A stretch of DNA of 64,000 nucleotides from Pelomonas sp. Root1217 (GTDB lineage: Bacteria > Pseudomonadota > Gammaproteobacteria > Burkholderiales > Burkholderiaceae_C): the NCBI RefSeq assembly GCF_001425705.1, contig NZ_LMDC01000012.1:787294-851293 (forward strand), given 5' to 3'. Each line of letters begins with the position of its first letter. Within the stretch, counting starts at the first letter, position 1. The notes beneath the pieces were generated by a model. That model searched no databases. It was not told where the DNA came from and was given only the letters and a program-made list of their open reading frames with translations. The translations under genes and the position numbers were made by a program. This document shows positions 17,097 through 28,754 of this stretch, in pieces.

Positions 17097-17120
17097 GACC
17101 CTGGAGCGTAGTCCAGGGTC
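17097..17120. promoter_or_regulatory. probable MerR-type operator/promoter
   Basis: GACCCTGGA (17097-17105) and TCCAGGGTC (17112-17120) are perfect inverted repeats around a 6-bp centre. TTGACC starts at 17095, and the mirror image on the other strand gives TCGACC, so the dyad would sit between -35 and -10 elements as usual for MerR activators. It lies between the divergent genes at 17072 and 17167. Confidence 0.75.
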
Positions 17121-17166
17121 GAGCATGCCGGCTCTTCGTTCATTCGTCCTTCGCGGCTCTTCCGGT

Positions 17167-17604
17167 ATGCCTTTCTTCAGCACCCCTGGTTTCCTGCGCG
17201 TCGTCTGGTTCAGCGCGCTCTACGACCTCATCGTCACGGCGCCTTTCGCCGCGCCCTGGACCTTTGAGATGAGCCGCGCGCAGCTCAGCGCGATCAACCA
17301 GGCGCTGGGCGGCCGGCCGTTGCCGGATTTCGAGCCGGTGCAGACGCTGTTCGCAGTGCTGATGGGCAGCATCGTCATGGTCTGGGCGGTGCTGCGGCTG
17401 CGTGGACCGACGGTGCAACTCGGCCGTTACGACGCCGTCGGGCGGGTGCTGTTCGCCTTTTGGATGGCGTGGGCCTGGATGCAGTCGGGGGCGCCGGTGC
17501 TGCTGCTGTTCATCGTGCCGGAGGTGGCGTGGGCGGTAGTGCAGGGCTGGCAGGTTCGGCAGAAGCCTCGGGACGCCGCATTTCATGTGGACTTAGTCCG
17601 GTAA
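17167..17604 (+). CDS. small membrane protein of unknown function
   Basis: This 145-aa protein has three to four hydrophobic segments (FLRVVWFSALYDLIVTAPFA, PVQTLFAVLMGSIVMVWAVL, VLFAFWMAWAWMQSGAPVLL). It is divergent from the MerR gene, with the operator between them, so it is a likely regulon member. The start at MPFFSTPGF is chosen; an in-frame ATG at 17125 would add residues without a clear ribosome site and would lie closer to the operator. No family is recognised. Confidence 0.65.
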   Translation: MPFFSTPGFLRVVWFSALYDLIVTAPFAAPWTFEMSRAQLSAINQALGGRPLPDFEPVQTLFAVLMGSIVMVWAVLRLRGPTVQLGRYDAVGRVLFAFWMAWAWMQSGAPVLLLFIVPEVAWAVVQGWQVRQKPRDAAFHVDLVR

Positions 17605-17639
17605 CTTAGTCAGAATCGTGCCGCATTCGGAGGCACGCC

Positions 17640-17882
17640 ATGTCTGAAACGGTCAATGTCCACGACGCCAAGACCCATTTCTCGCGCCTGCTGGACAAGG
17701 CTCATGCCGGCGAGGAGATCATCCTGTCCAAGGCTGGCAAGCCCTATGCGCGGCTGATGCCGCTGGCCACGCAGCCCGGGCAGCGCCAACCCGGCCGGCT
17801 CAAGCGACCCGGTGCGCAGGTGGACGCGAGCTTCTTCGACGCGCTGCCTGATGCCGAACTCGATGCATGGAACGGCCGGTGA
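17640..17882 (+). CDS. antitoxin of Phd/YefM family
   Basis: The 80-aa protein has the Phd/YefM DNA-binding N-terminus (VNVHDAKTHFSRLLDKAHAGEEIILSKAGKPYARLMPL) and a disordered acidic C-terminus (DASFFDALPDAELDAW) that would wrap the toxin. GGAGG lies 6 bases before the ATG. The stop overlaps the toxin start (GTGA). It should neutralise the PIN toxin and repress the operon. Confidence 0.9.
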   Translation: MSETVNVHDAKTHFSRLLDKAHAGEEIILSKAGKPYARLMPLATQPGQRQPGRLKRPGAQVDASFFDALPDAELDAWNGR

Positions 17883-18265
17883 AGCTGCTGCTGGACACCC
17901 ACGCGCTGCTCTGGTGGTGGCTGGACGATCCCCAACTCAGCCCCGCCGCCCGCGAGGCGATTGCCGACCCGGCAAACGAGGTCTGGGTCAGCGCCGCCAG
18001 TGCCTGGGAGATCGCCATCAAACAGCGCCTGGGCAGGCTCGACGGCGTGCCCGAGGCGAGCAGCCGTTTCATGGAACTGGTCGCGGCAGACGGCTTCCGG
18101 CTCATGCCGATGCAGGCTGCGCATGCGCTGCGCGCCGGCGGCCACCCAGCGGAACATCGTGACCCTTTTGATCGCATGCTGGCCGCCCAGGCCGAACTGG
18201 AACAGGCCACGCTGGTCAGCCGGGATGGAGCGCTGGCGGGGTTTGGGGTGGAGATGTTGTGGTGA
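17879..18265 (+). CDS. PIN-domain toxin (VapC-like ribonuclease)
   Basis: This 128-aa protein has the PIN-domain acidic residues: D in KLLLDTHALLWWW, E in SAASAWEIAIKQRLG, D in HRDPFDRMLAAQA and D in TLVSRDGAL. It should be a Mg-dependent endoribonuclease held in check by the upstream antitoxin. The GTG at 17879 gives the usual family N-terminus and the coupled GTGA; an ATG at 17867, four codons earlier, is an alternative. The pair stands in a chromosomal setting with normal base composition. Confidence 0.88.
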   Translation: MKLLLDTHALLWWWLDDPQLSPAAREAIADPANEVWVSAASAWEIAIKQRLGRLDGVPEASSRFMELVAADGFRLMPMQAAHALRAGGHPAEHRDPFDRMLAAQAELEQATLVSRDGALAGFGVEMLW

Positions 18266-18354
18266 AGGGCTTCAGACCGCGCCTGATCCTGATTTGTCGC
18301 AAGCCAGGATCGGCGCAGACCCCACCTACCAGGCAACCTGAGCGCGCTCCATGC

Positions 18355-18377
18355 CTCGCCCTGCGGGACAGGGCGAG
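18355..18377. terminator. hairpin between converging genes
   Basis: CTCGCCCT (18355-18362) and AGGGCGAG (18370-18377) form a perfect 8-bp stem with a 7-base loop. It lies between the toxin gene (+) and the amidohydrolase gene (-). There is no clear U-tract. A smaller stem ATCCTG/CAGGAT is at 18284-18308. Confidence 0.5.
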
Positions 18378-18402
18378 TCCTTCGTTCGGCGTCGCAAGGT
18401 CC

Positions 18403-19668
18403 TCAGGATCTCGCTTGGGCCGAATTCAGCATCGCCTGCAGCAACACATTGCACCCCGCCTCGATGTGCTCGGGCTTGGCGTCCTCGATCTCGTTGTGGC
18501 TGATGCCGTCCTTGCAGGGGATGAAGATCATGCCGGCGGGCGCGAGGCGGGCCATGTAGACGGCGTCGTGGCCGGCGCCTGACACCGCGCGCATGTTGCT
18601 GTAGCCCAGCGCGTCGGCGGCCTTTTGCACGGCGGCGATGCAGTCGGCGTGGAAGGGCTGGGCGGGGTAGGCGCTGACGGGCGTGATCTCGATGGGCAGG
18701 CCGCTCTCGGCGCTGAGCTTGGCGGCCACCGCGCGGATGTCGGCGTCCATCGCCTCGCAAAGTTCATCGGTCGCGTTGCGTAGGTCGATGCTGAACTTCA
18801 CGCGGCCGGGGATGACGTTGCGGCTGTTGGGGTGGACCTGCACCATGCCGACGGTGCCACGGCCGTGGGGCGGATGGCGGTGGGCACAGGCCACCACTTC
18901 CTGCATCAGCTTGGTGGCCACCTGCAGCGCGTCCTTGCGCAGCGCCATCGGCGTGGGGCCGGCGTGGGCTTCCATGCCGGTGACCACGCAGTCATACCAG
19001 CGGATGCCCAGCACGCCGGTGACGACGCCGATGGTCTTGTCATGGTCCTCCAGCACCGGACCCTGCTCGATGTGGGTCTCGAAGTAGGCGCCGATGGGGT
19101 GGTCGCCGGGGACTTGATCACCGATGTAGCCGATGCGCTCCAGCTCGCCCTTCACGGTCTTGCCTTCGGTGTCGGTGGCCGCATAGGCATGCTCCAGCGT
19201 GAAGGCCTTGGCGAACACGCCCGAACCCATCATGACGGGCACGAAGCGCGACCCTTCTTCATTCGTCCAGAACGCGACCTCGATGGGCGCCTCGGTCTCG
19301 ATGCCATGGTCGTTCAGCGTGCGCACCACCTCGATGCCGGCCAGCACGCCGTAGTTGCCGTCGAACTTGCCGCCGGTGGGCTGGGTGTCGATGTGGCTGC
19401 CGGTCATGATGGGCGGCAGGCTGTTGTTGCGGCCGGCGCGGCGCATGAAGCCGTTGCCTATTCTGTCGATGGTGACCGTCATGCCGGCCTCGCGCGCCCA
19501 GCGGGTGACGAGGTCGCGCCCCTGCTTGTCGAGGTCGGTCAGCGTCAGGCGGCAGACGCCGCCCTTCTCGGTGGCGCCAATCTGCGCGAGCTCCATCAGC
19601 GAGTCCCACAGCCGTTGGCCATTGACGCGCAGCTTCGTGATATCGGGGCGGGTGACGACGGTATCCAT
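18403..19668 (-). CDS. hyuC: Zn-dependent N-carbamoyl-beta-alanine amidohydrolase (beta-ureidopropionase type)
   Basis: The 421-aa protein is of the M20/hydantoinase-carbamoylase family. Metal-ligand motifs are visible: TGSHIDTQPTGGKFDGNYG, WTNEEGSRF and FETHIEQGPVLE, with GAGHDAVYMARLAPAGMIFIPC near the end. In pyrimidine catabolism it hydrolyses N-carbamoyl-beta-alanine to beta-alanine, CO2 and ammonia. It is the last gene of the preT-to-hyuC operon and follows the VOC gene by 9 bases. Allantoate amidohydrolase is the nearest alternative; the operon context favours beta-ureidopropionase. Confidence 0.88.
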   Translation of the reverse strand: MDTVVTRPDITKLRVNGQRLWDSLMELAQIGATEKGGVCRLTLTDLDKQGRDLVTRWAREAGMTVTIDRIGNGFMRRAGRNNSLPPIMTGSHIDTQPTGGKFDGNYGVLAGIEVVRTLNDHGIETEAPIEVAFWTNEEGSRFVPVMMGSGVFAKAFTLEHAYAATDTEGKTVKGELERIGYIGDQVPGDHPIGAYFETHIEQGPVLEDHDKTIGVVTGVLGIRWYDCVVTGMEAHAGPTPMALRKDALQVATKLMQEVVACAHRHPPHGRGTVGMVQVHPNSRNVIPGRVKFSIDLRNATDELCEAMDADIRAVAAKLSAESGLPIEITPVSAYPAQPFHADCIAAVQKAADALGYSNMRAVSGAGHDAVYMARLAPAGMIFIPCKDGISHNEIEDAKPEHIEAGCNVLLQAMLNSAQARS

Positions 19669-19677
19669 GACGAATCC

Positions 19678-22954
<3,277 letters not shown>

Positions 22955-22975
22955 GCGTGCTCCAGAACGGAAATG

Positions 22976-23046
22976 CAACCACGAAGGCACAGAGGCACGG
23001 AGAAATTCAAAGGACTTTCCTCTGTGTCTCAGTGCCTCTGTGGTTG
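22976..23046. repeat. palindromic intergenic repeat, CACAGAGG type (copy 2)
   Basis: CAACCAC (22976-22982) pairs with GTGGTTG (23040-23046), and the arms carry AGGCACAGAGGCAC and GTGCCTCTGTG-like units. The centre AATTCAAAGGA is shared with the copy at 2957-3020. It splits the pyrimidine operon between mmsA and the permease gene and may lower expression of the downstream part. Confidence 0.8.
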
Positions 23047-23056
23047 CCTTTGTTTT

Positions 23057-24556
<1,500 letters not shown>

Positions 24557-24566
24557 CTCGATTCCT

Positions 24567-25874
24567 TCAAGTGCATCCGGCACTCATCGGGTTGTTCGGG
24601 TGCGTGGTCCAGTTCGCATAGCTGCCGTCGATGATGCGGCCCGTGCGCGCATCGGTTTCACCCGGCTGCAAGGCGCGCATCGAGATGGTGCCAGGGACCG
24701 GGCAGATCGACACGCAGAGATTGCAACCGACGCATTCCGCGTCGTTGACCTCGAAATGGCGCAGGCCGTCCTTCATAGCAAAGATGGCCTGGTGTGACGT
24801 GTCCTCGCAGACCACGTGGCAGCGCCCGCACTTGATGCAGCTGTCCTGGTCGATCACCGCCTTCTCGACGTAATTCAGGTTGAGCTGGTTCCAGTTCTTC
24901 ACGGTGGGCACCGCGCGGCCCTGGAAGTCGGCAATGCTCTTGTAGCCCTTCTCGTCCATGAAGGTGTTCAGGCCCGAGCACATGTCCTGCACGATCTTGA
25001 AGCCGTAGACCATCGCGGCGGTGCACACCTGCACCGTGCCGCAGCCCATGGCGATGAACTCGGCGGCGTCGCGCCAGGTGGTGATGCCGCCAATGCCGCT
25101 GATGGGGAGCCCCGCCGTGGCCGGGTCGCGGGCGATCTCGGCCACCATGTTCAGCGCGATCGGTTTGACGGCCTGGCCGCAGTAGCCGCCGTGCGAGCCC
25201 AGGCCGTCGGTGACGGGGCTCATCGTCATGCGGTCCAGGTCCACGCCCATCACCGAGTTGATGGTGTTGATGAGGCTGACCGCATCCGCGCCACCCGCAT
25301 GCGCTGCGCGCGCCGGGAAGCGCACGTCGGTGATGTTGGGCGTGAGCTTGACGATGACGGGCATCTTCGTGTGCTTCTTGCACCACTCGGTCACCTGCTG
25401 GATGTACTCCGGCACCTGGCCCACGGCCGAGCCCATGCCGCGCTCGCTCATGCCGTGCGGGCAGCCGAAGTTCAGCTCCACGCCGTCGGCGCCGGTGTCG
25501 GCCACGCGCTCCAGGATGGCCTTCCAGCTCGCCTCGTTGACCGGCACCATCAGCGACACGATCATGGCCCGGTCCGGGAAGTCGCGCTTCACGCGCTTGA
25601 TCTCGTCGAGGTTGATCTGCAGCGGCCGGTCGGAGATCAGCTCGATATTGTTGAAGCCGATGACGCGGCGGTCCTGGCTCCACAGCGTCGCGTAGCGCGG
25701 GCCGTTGACGTTGACGACTGGCGGGTCCTCGCCCAGCGTCTTCCAGACCACGCCGCCCCAGCCGGCCTCGAAGGCGCGGCGCACGTTGACCTCCTTGTCG
25801 GTCGGCGGCGCCGAGGCGAGCCAGAAGGGGTTGGGGCTTTGGATGCCGAGGAAGTTGGTGCTCAGGTCAGCCAT
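24567..25874 (-). CDS. preA: NAD-dependent dihydropyrimidine dehydrogenase, catalytic subunit PreA
   Basis: The 435-aa protein has the FMN barrel of dihydroorotate-dehydrogenase type (LSTNFLGIQSPNPFWLASAPPTD, VELNFGCPHGMSERGMGSAVGQ, LPISGIGGITTWRDAAEFIAMG). Two [4Fe-4S] clusters follow at the C-terminus (CIKCGRCHVVCEDTSHQ and CVGCNLCVSICPVPG). It reduces uracil/thymine with electrons from PreT. Its start overlaps the preT stop by 8 bases, as in the conserved preTA pair. Confidence 0.95.
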   Translation of the reverse strand: MADLSTNFLGIQSPNPFWLASAPPTDKEVNVRRAFEAGWGGVVWKTLGEDPPVVNVNGPRYATLWSQDRRVIGFNNIELISDRPLQINLDEIKRVKRDFPDRAMIVSLMVPVNEASWKAILERVADTGADGVELNFGCPHGMSERGMGSAVGQVPEYIQQVTEWCKKHTKMPVIVKLTPNITDVRFPARAAHAGGADAVSLINTINSVMGVDLDRMTMSPVTDGLGSHGGYCGQAVKPIALNMVAEIARDPATAGLPISGIGGITTWRDAAEFIAMGCGTVQVCTAAMVYGFKIVQDMCSGLNTFMDEKGYKSIADFQGRAVPTVKNWNQLNLNYVEKAVIDQDSCIKCGRCHVVCEDTSHQAIFAMKDGLRHFEVNDAECVGCNLCVSICPVPGTISMRALQPGETDARTGRIIDGSYANWTTHPNNPMSAGCT

Positions 25875-27240
25875 GGGAGGCCTCCGTGTCGTGATGGCGG
25901 ACGGCGCTCAGGCCCAGGGCGCGGTCGATGCTGATGGCGGCGCGCTTGCCGTGCTCCACGGCTTCCACGGTCAGGTCGCGGCCGCCGGCGCGGCAATCGC
26001 CGCCGGCCCAGACGCGGGCCAGGCTGGTCTGGCCGTCCGCATCGGTCTTGATGCGCCCGCCTTCCAGCTCGATGGCATTGCCCGCCGCCTCGGCCTGGTA
26101 GGTCTGGCCGATGGCGCGCAGCACCATGTCGGCTTCGATGAAAAACTGCTCGCCAGTGTCGACGAGCTTGCCGCCTTCCAGCTTCGTCGCCGCAAAGCGC
26201 ATGCCTCGCAGCACGCCGCCCTGGCCCTCCACGCCAAGCGGCCGAGCCCAGCAGCGGATGGTCACGCCATTCGTCTGCGCCCAGTGCTGCTCGTGGGTTG
26301 ACGCCGACAGGCCGTCGGGGCCGCGGCGGTAGACCATGGTCACCTGCTCGGCCCCCAGCAGCCGGCTTTGCACGGCGGCGTCCACCGCCGTCATGCCGCC
26401 ACCGATGACGATGACCTTGCGGCCGACGGGCACGATCTGGGGCGCGTTCTGACGCAGCTCGGCGATGAAATCGACGGCATTGCGCAGGCCCGGCAGCGCA
26501 GGTTCGGCAATGCCCAGCGCGTTGACGCCCGCCAGCCCCAGGCCGAGGAAAACCGCGTCGTATTCGCCCAGCAGGCCGTCGAGCGTGATGTCGCGGCCGA
26601 GTCGGCAGTTCAGCATCGGCGTGATGCCGCCGATGCTCAGCAACCAGTCGATCTCCTTCTGCGCGAAGCCGCCGGCCACCTTGTAGGTGGCCAGGCCGTA
26701 TTCGTTGAGGCCACCGAGCTTGGAGTTGGCGTCGAACAGCACGACGTCATGCCCGCGCCAGGCCAAGCCATGCGCCGCGGCCAGGCCGGCCGGGCCCGCG
26801 CCGACAACGGCGATGCGCCGGCCCGTGGGCATGCCGCGCTCGAACAGCGGCTTGGTGCCGGGGTTGGCGAAGTGACCCTCCACCGCGTAGCGTTGCAGCA
26901 TGCCGATCTCGACCGGCTTGCTCTCGTTGGTGTTGCGCACGCAGGCCTGCTCGCACAGCACCTCGGTCGGGCAGACGCGGGCGCACATGCCGCCCAGCGG
27001 GTTGGCCGTCAGGATGGCCTCGGCCGCGCCGCGCACGTTGTCCTGCGCCACGCGCTGGATGAAACTCGGGATGTCGATACCGGTCGGGCAGGCCGTCTGG
27101 CAGGGCGCGTCATAGCAGTAATAGCAGCGCTCCGCCTCGATCAGCGCCTGCGTGCGGTTCAGCGGCGGATGGGCGTCGGCAAAATTCTGCGCGTAGTCAT
27201 CGGGCGTCAGGCGCCCGGATTTCAGGTCGGCAAGGTCCAC
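25867..27240 (-). CDS. preT: dihydropyrimidine dehydrogenase, NAD/FAD subunit PreT
   Basis: This 457-aa glutamate-synthase-beta-like oxidoreductase has N-terminal Fe-S cysteines (CYYCYDAPCQTACPTGIDIP and CARVCPTEVLCEQAC), the FAD loop VVGAGPAGLAAAHGL and the NAD loop VIGGGMTAVDAA. It passes electrons from NADH to PreA. The start is GTG with GGAG 6-7 bases upstream. It is the first gene of the pyrimidine operon; a direct-repeat region and a divergent TetR gene are upstream. Confidence 0.94.
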   Translation of the reverse strand: MDLADLKSGRLTPDDYAQNFADAHPPLNRTQALIEAERCYYCYDAPCQTACPTGIDIPSFIQRVAQDNVRGAAEAILTANPLGGMCARVCPTEVLCEQACVRNTNESKPVEIGMLQRYAVEGHFANPGTKPLFERGMPTGRRIAVVGAGPAGLAAAHGLAWRGHDVVLFDANSKLGGLNEYGLATYKVAGGFAQKEIDWLLSIGGITPMLNCRLGRDITLDGLLGEYDAVFLGLGLAGVNALGIAEPALPGLRNAVDFIAELRQNAPQIVPVGRKVIVIGGGMTAVDAAVQSRLLGAEQVTMVYRRGPDGLSASTHEQHWAQTNGVTIRCWARPLGVEGQGGVLRGMRFAATKLEGGKLVDTGEQFFIEADMVLRAIGQTYQAEAAGNAIELEGGRIKTDADGQTSLARVWAGGDCRAGGRDLTVEAVEHGKRAAISIDRALGLSAVRHHDTEASHG

Positions 27241-27279
27241 GGGAATCTCCGGGTGGAAAACACCTAAACATTACTACCC

Positions 27280-27305
27280 CGTAAAAATTGACCTAAGCGT
27301 AAAAA
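27280..27305. promoter_or_regulatory. direct repeats in preT/tetR intergenic region
   Basis: CGTAAAAA occurs at 27280-27287 and 27298-27305, with an 18-bp period that places both on nearly the same DNA face. TTGACC lies between them at 27288-27293, which also matches one arm of the TTGACC-type RutR site known from E. coli. The AT-rich stretch is the natural place for the divergent promoters. It is a candidate operator, not proven. Confidence 0.4.
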
Positions 27306-27345
27306 CCCGCAGCCTCGGCTTGGTGCGCGCCGTCAGAATGCGGGC

Positions 27346-27975
27346 ATGACCGTGACCGCCGCCGCGCGCACCCCGCGCGCCGCCACCCTGCGCAAGCAGG
27401 AGGCCATCCTCGCTGAAGCCGAACGCCAGTTCGCCCGATACGGATTCGAAGGTGTCAGCCTCGACAGCATCGCTGCCGTGCTCGATCTGTCGCGCCAGAA
27501 CCTGCTTTATCACTGGCCCAGCAAGGAGGAGCTTTACCGCGCCGTGCTGGACAGCGTGATGGGCGAGTGGATGGCCAACATGAACGCCATCACCGAGGCC
27601 GACGAACCCGAAGCCGCCATCCACACCTATGTGTCGGCAAAACTACGGTTCAGCCGCGATCGACCCAGCGGCAACGCCGTTTTCACGCGCGAGATCATGG
27701 CGGGCGCACCGCGCTACCAGGACGTGCTCAAGGCCCAGGTCATGCCGTTGCTGCATGCCGACGTGGCGCGTTTCGAGGGCTGGGCGGCCGAGGGCCGCAT
27801 CCGGCGCGTCGATTTCACGCACCTGATGTTCCTGATCTGGTCGTCCACCCAGGCCTATGCCGACCTGGGGCCGCAGTTCGCCCTCTACATGGGCAAGCCA
27901 GCGTTGGAGGAAGAGGACTTCGACCGTGCCCGCGAGCTGATCACGGGGCTGATCTGGCGCAGTCTGGAGGTATGA
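27346..27975 (+). CDS. TetR-family regulator, RutR-like
   Basis: The 209-aa protein has the TetR helix-turn-helix (ILAEAERQFARYGFEGVSLDSIAAVLDLSRQNLLYHWPSKEELYRAVL) and a C-terminal ligand domain (GNAVFTREIMAGAPRYQDVL, LIWSSTQAYADLGPQ) close to the RutR type, which senses uracil/thymine in E. coli. It is divergent from preT and is the evident regulator of the operon. The extended basic N-terminus (TAAARTPRAATLRKQ) is typical. Confidence 0.88.
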   Translation: MTVTAAARTPRAATLRKQEAILAEAERQFARYGFEGVSLDSIAAVLDLSRQNLLYHWPSKEELYRAVLDSVMGEWMANMNAITEADEPEAAIHTYVSAKLRFSRDRPSGNAVFTREIMAGAPRYQDVLKAQVMPLLHADVARFEGWAAEGRIRRVDFTHLMFLIWSSTQAYADLGPQFALYMGKPALEEEDFDRARELITGLIWRSLEV

Positions 27976-28103
27976 AGCCCCTCGCCCAGTTTCGCCCCGC
28001 TGGACGCGGGCAACCCTGGTCGGTCTTGCAGACCGCGCTGCGGCAGGTGCCGCAGCCCTTCGGCAGGCACATCGCGCCCACTGGGCGCAATGTGTCCGGC
28101 CGA

Positions 28104-28270
28104 AGCCCCCGAGGGGGCGGCGATGCTTGCGGTGTTGAACCGCAAGCACATCGCCAAGGCGGGCCGGCTAGGGAACTGGAGTCGGACACAGGCAGTCCCT
28201 GCGGACTGCCTGTGCCTACGGAAGGACCTGGGCCTCTGGCCCAGGGCAGGCCCTGCGCTCGGCCCGCGGG
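28104..28270. repeat. dispersed hairpin repeat, GCTTGCGG/CCGCAAGC type (copy 2, with insertion)
   Basis: GCTTGCGG (28125-28132) and CCGCAAGC (28140-28147) repeat the hairpin found at 8179-8201, with the same flanks. Relative to copy 1 there is about 75 bp extra, which holds two further perfect hairpins: CACAGGCAGTCC/GGACTGCCTGTG (28187-28214) and CCTGGGCC/GGCCCAGG (28227-28245). It fills most of the gap between the TetR gene and the SnoaL-like gene (27976-28274). I see no gene there. Confidence 0.75.
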
Positions 28271-28274
28271 ATTC

Positions 28275-28712
28275 GTGCGCCGTTCGCTACTTTTGGCAGC
28301 CCTGGCCGTGAGCGGCTTGGCCCAGGCCGCCCCGCCGGCCGAGCTGGTCGCGCAGCTCAGGGCCCAGTCGGACGCCTGGGACCAGGCCATCGTCCGCCGG
28401 GACCGCGCCGCCATCGAGGCCAACATGGCCGAGGATTTCCGCCAGATCGACGGCCGCGGCAATGTCGAGACCAAGGCCAGCTTTGTCGAAGGCCTGGTCT
28501 CGCCCGACCTCGTCATCGACCCCTACACCGTCGAGGACTTCGAGATTCGCGTCTATGGCGACACGGCGCTGCTCAGCGGCCGCACGCGCATGACCGGCCG
28601 CTATCAGGGCCAGGCCTTCAAGAGCCATTACCGCTACATCGACATCTACGTGAAGCGCGGCGGCGCCTGGAAGATCGTGAGCGTGCAGATCAGCCGCATC
28701 CCCGAACCCTGA
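28275..28712 (+). CDS. secreted SnoaL/DUF4440-like protein
   Basis: The 145-aa product starts at a GTG giving a signal peptide (VRRSLLLAALAVSGLAQA). The mature part is an NTF2-like cone fold (LRAQSDAWDQAIVRRDRAAIEANMAEDFRQIDGRGN, AWKIVSVQISRI). The frame continues upstream without a stop through the hairpin repeat, but that sequence is not protein-like. Such proteins bind small hydrophobic ligands or act as isomerase-like enzymes; no substrate can be given. Confidence 0.72.
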   Translation: MRRSLLLAALAVSGLAQAAPPAELVAQLRAQSDAWDQAIVRRDRAAIEANMAEDFRQIDGRGNVETKASFVEGLVSPDLVIDPYTVEDFEIRVYGDTALLSGRTRMTGRYQGQAFKSHYRYIDIYVKRGGAWKIVSVQISRIPEP

Positions 28713-28754
28713 CCTGCTGACCAAGGGGCGCGGCAGTTGAGTTGAGCGCGCGGG

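Noticed and set aside
18284-18402. A small gene between vapC and hyuC
   Set aside because: Only hairpins are seen; no frame with a ribosome site or protein-like composition.
27567-28274. Long upstream extension of the SnoaL-like protein
   Set aside because: It runs through the TetR gene and a hairpin repeat; a GTG with a proper signal peptide at 28275 explains the gene.
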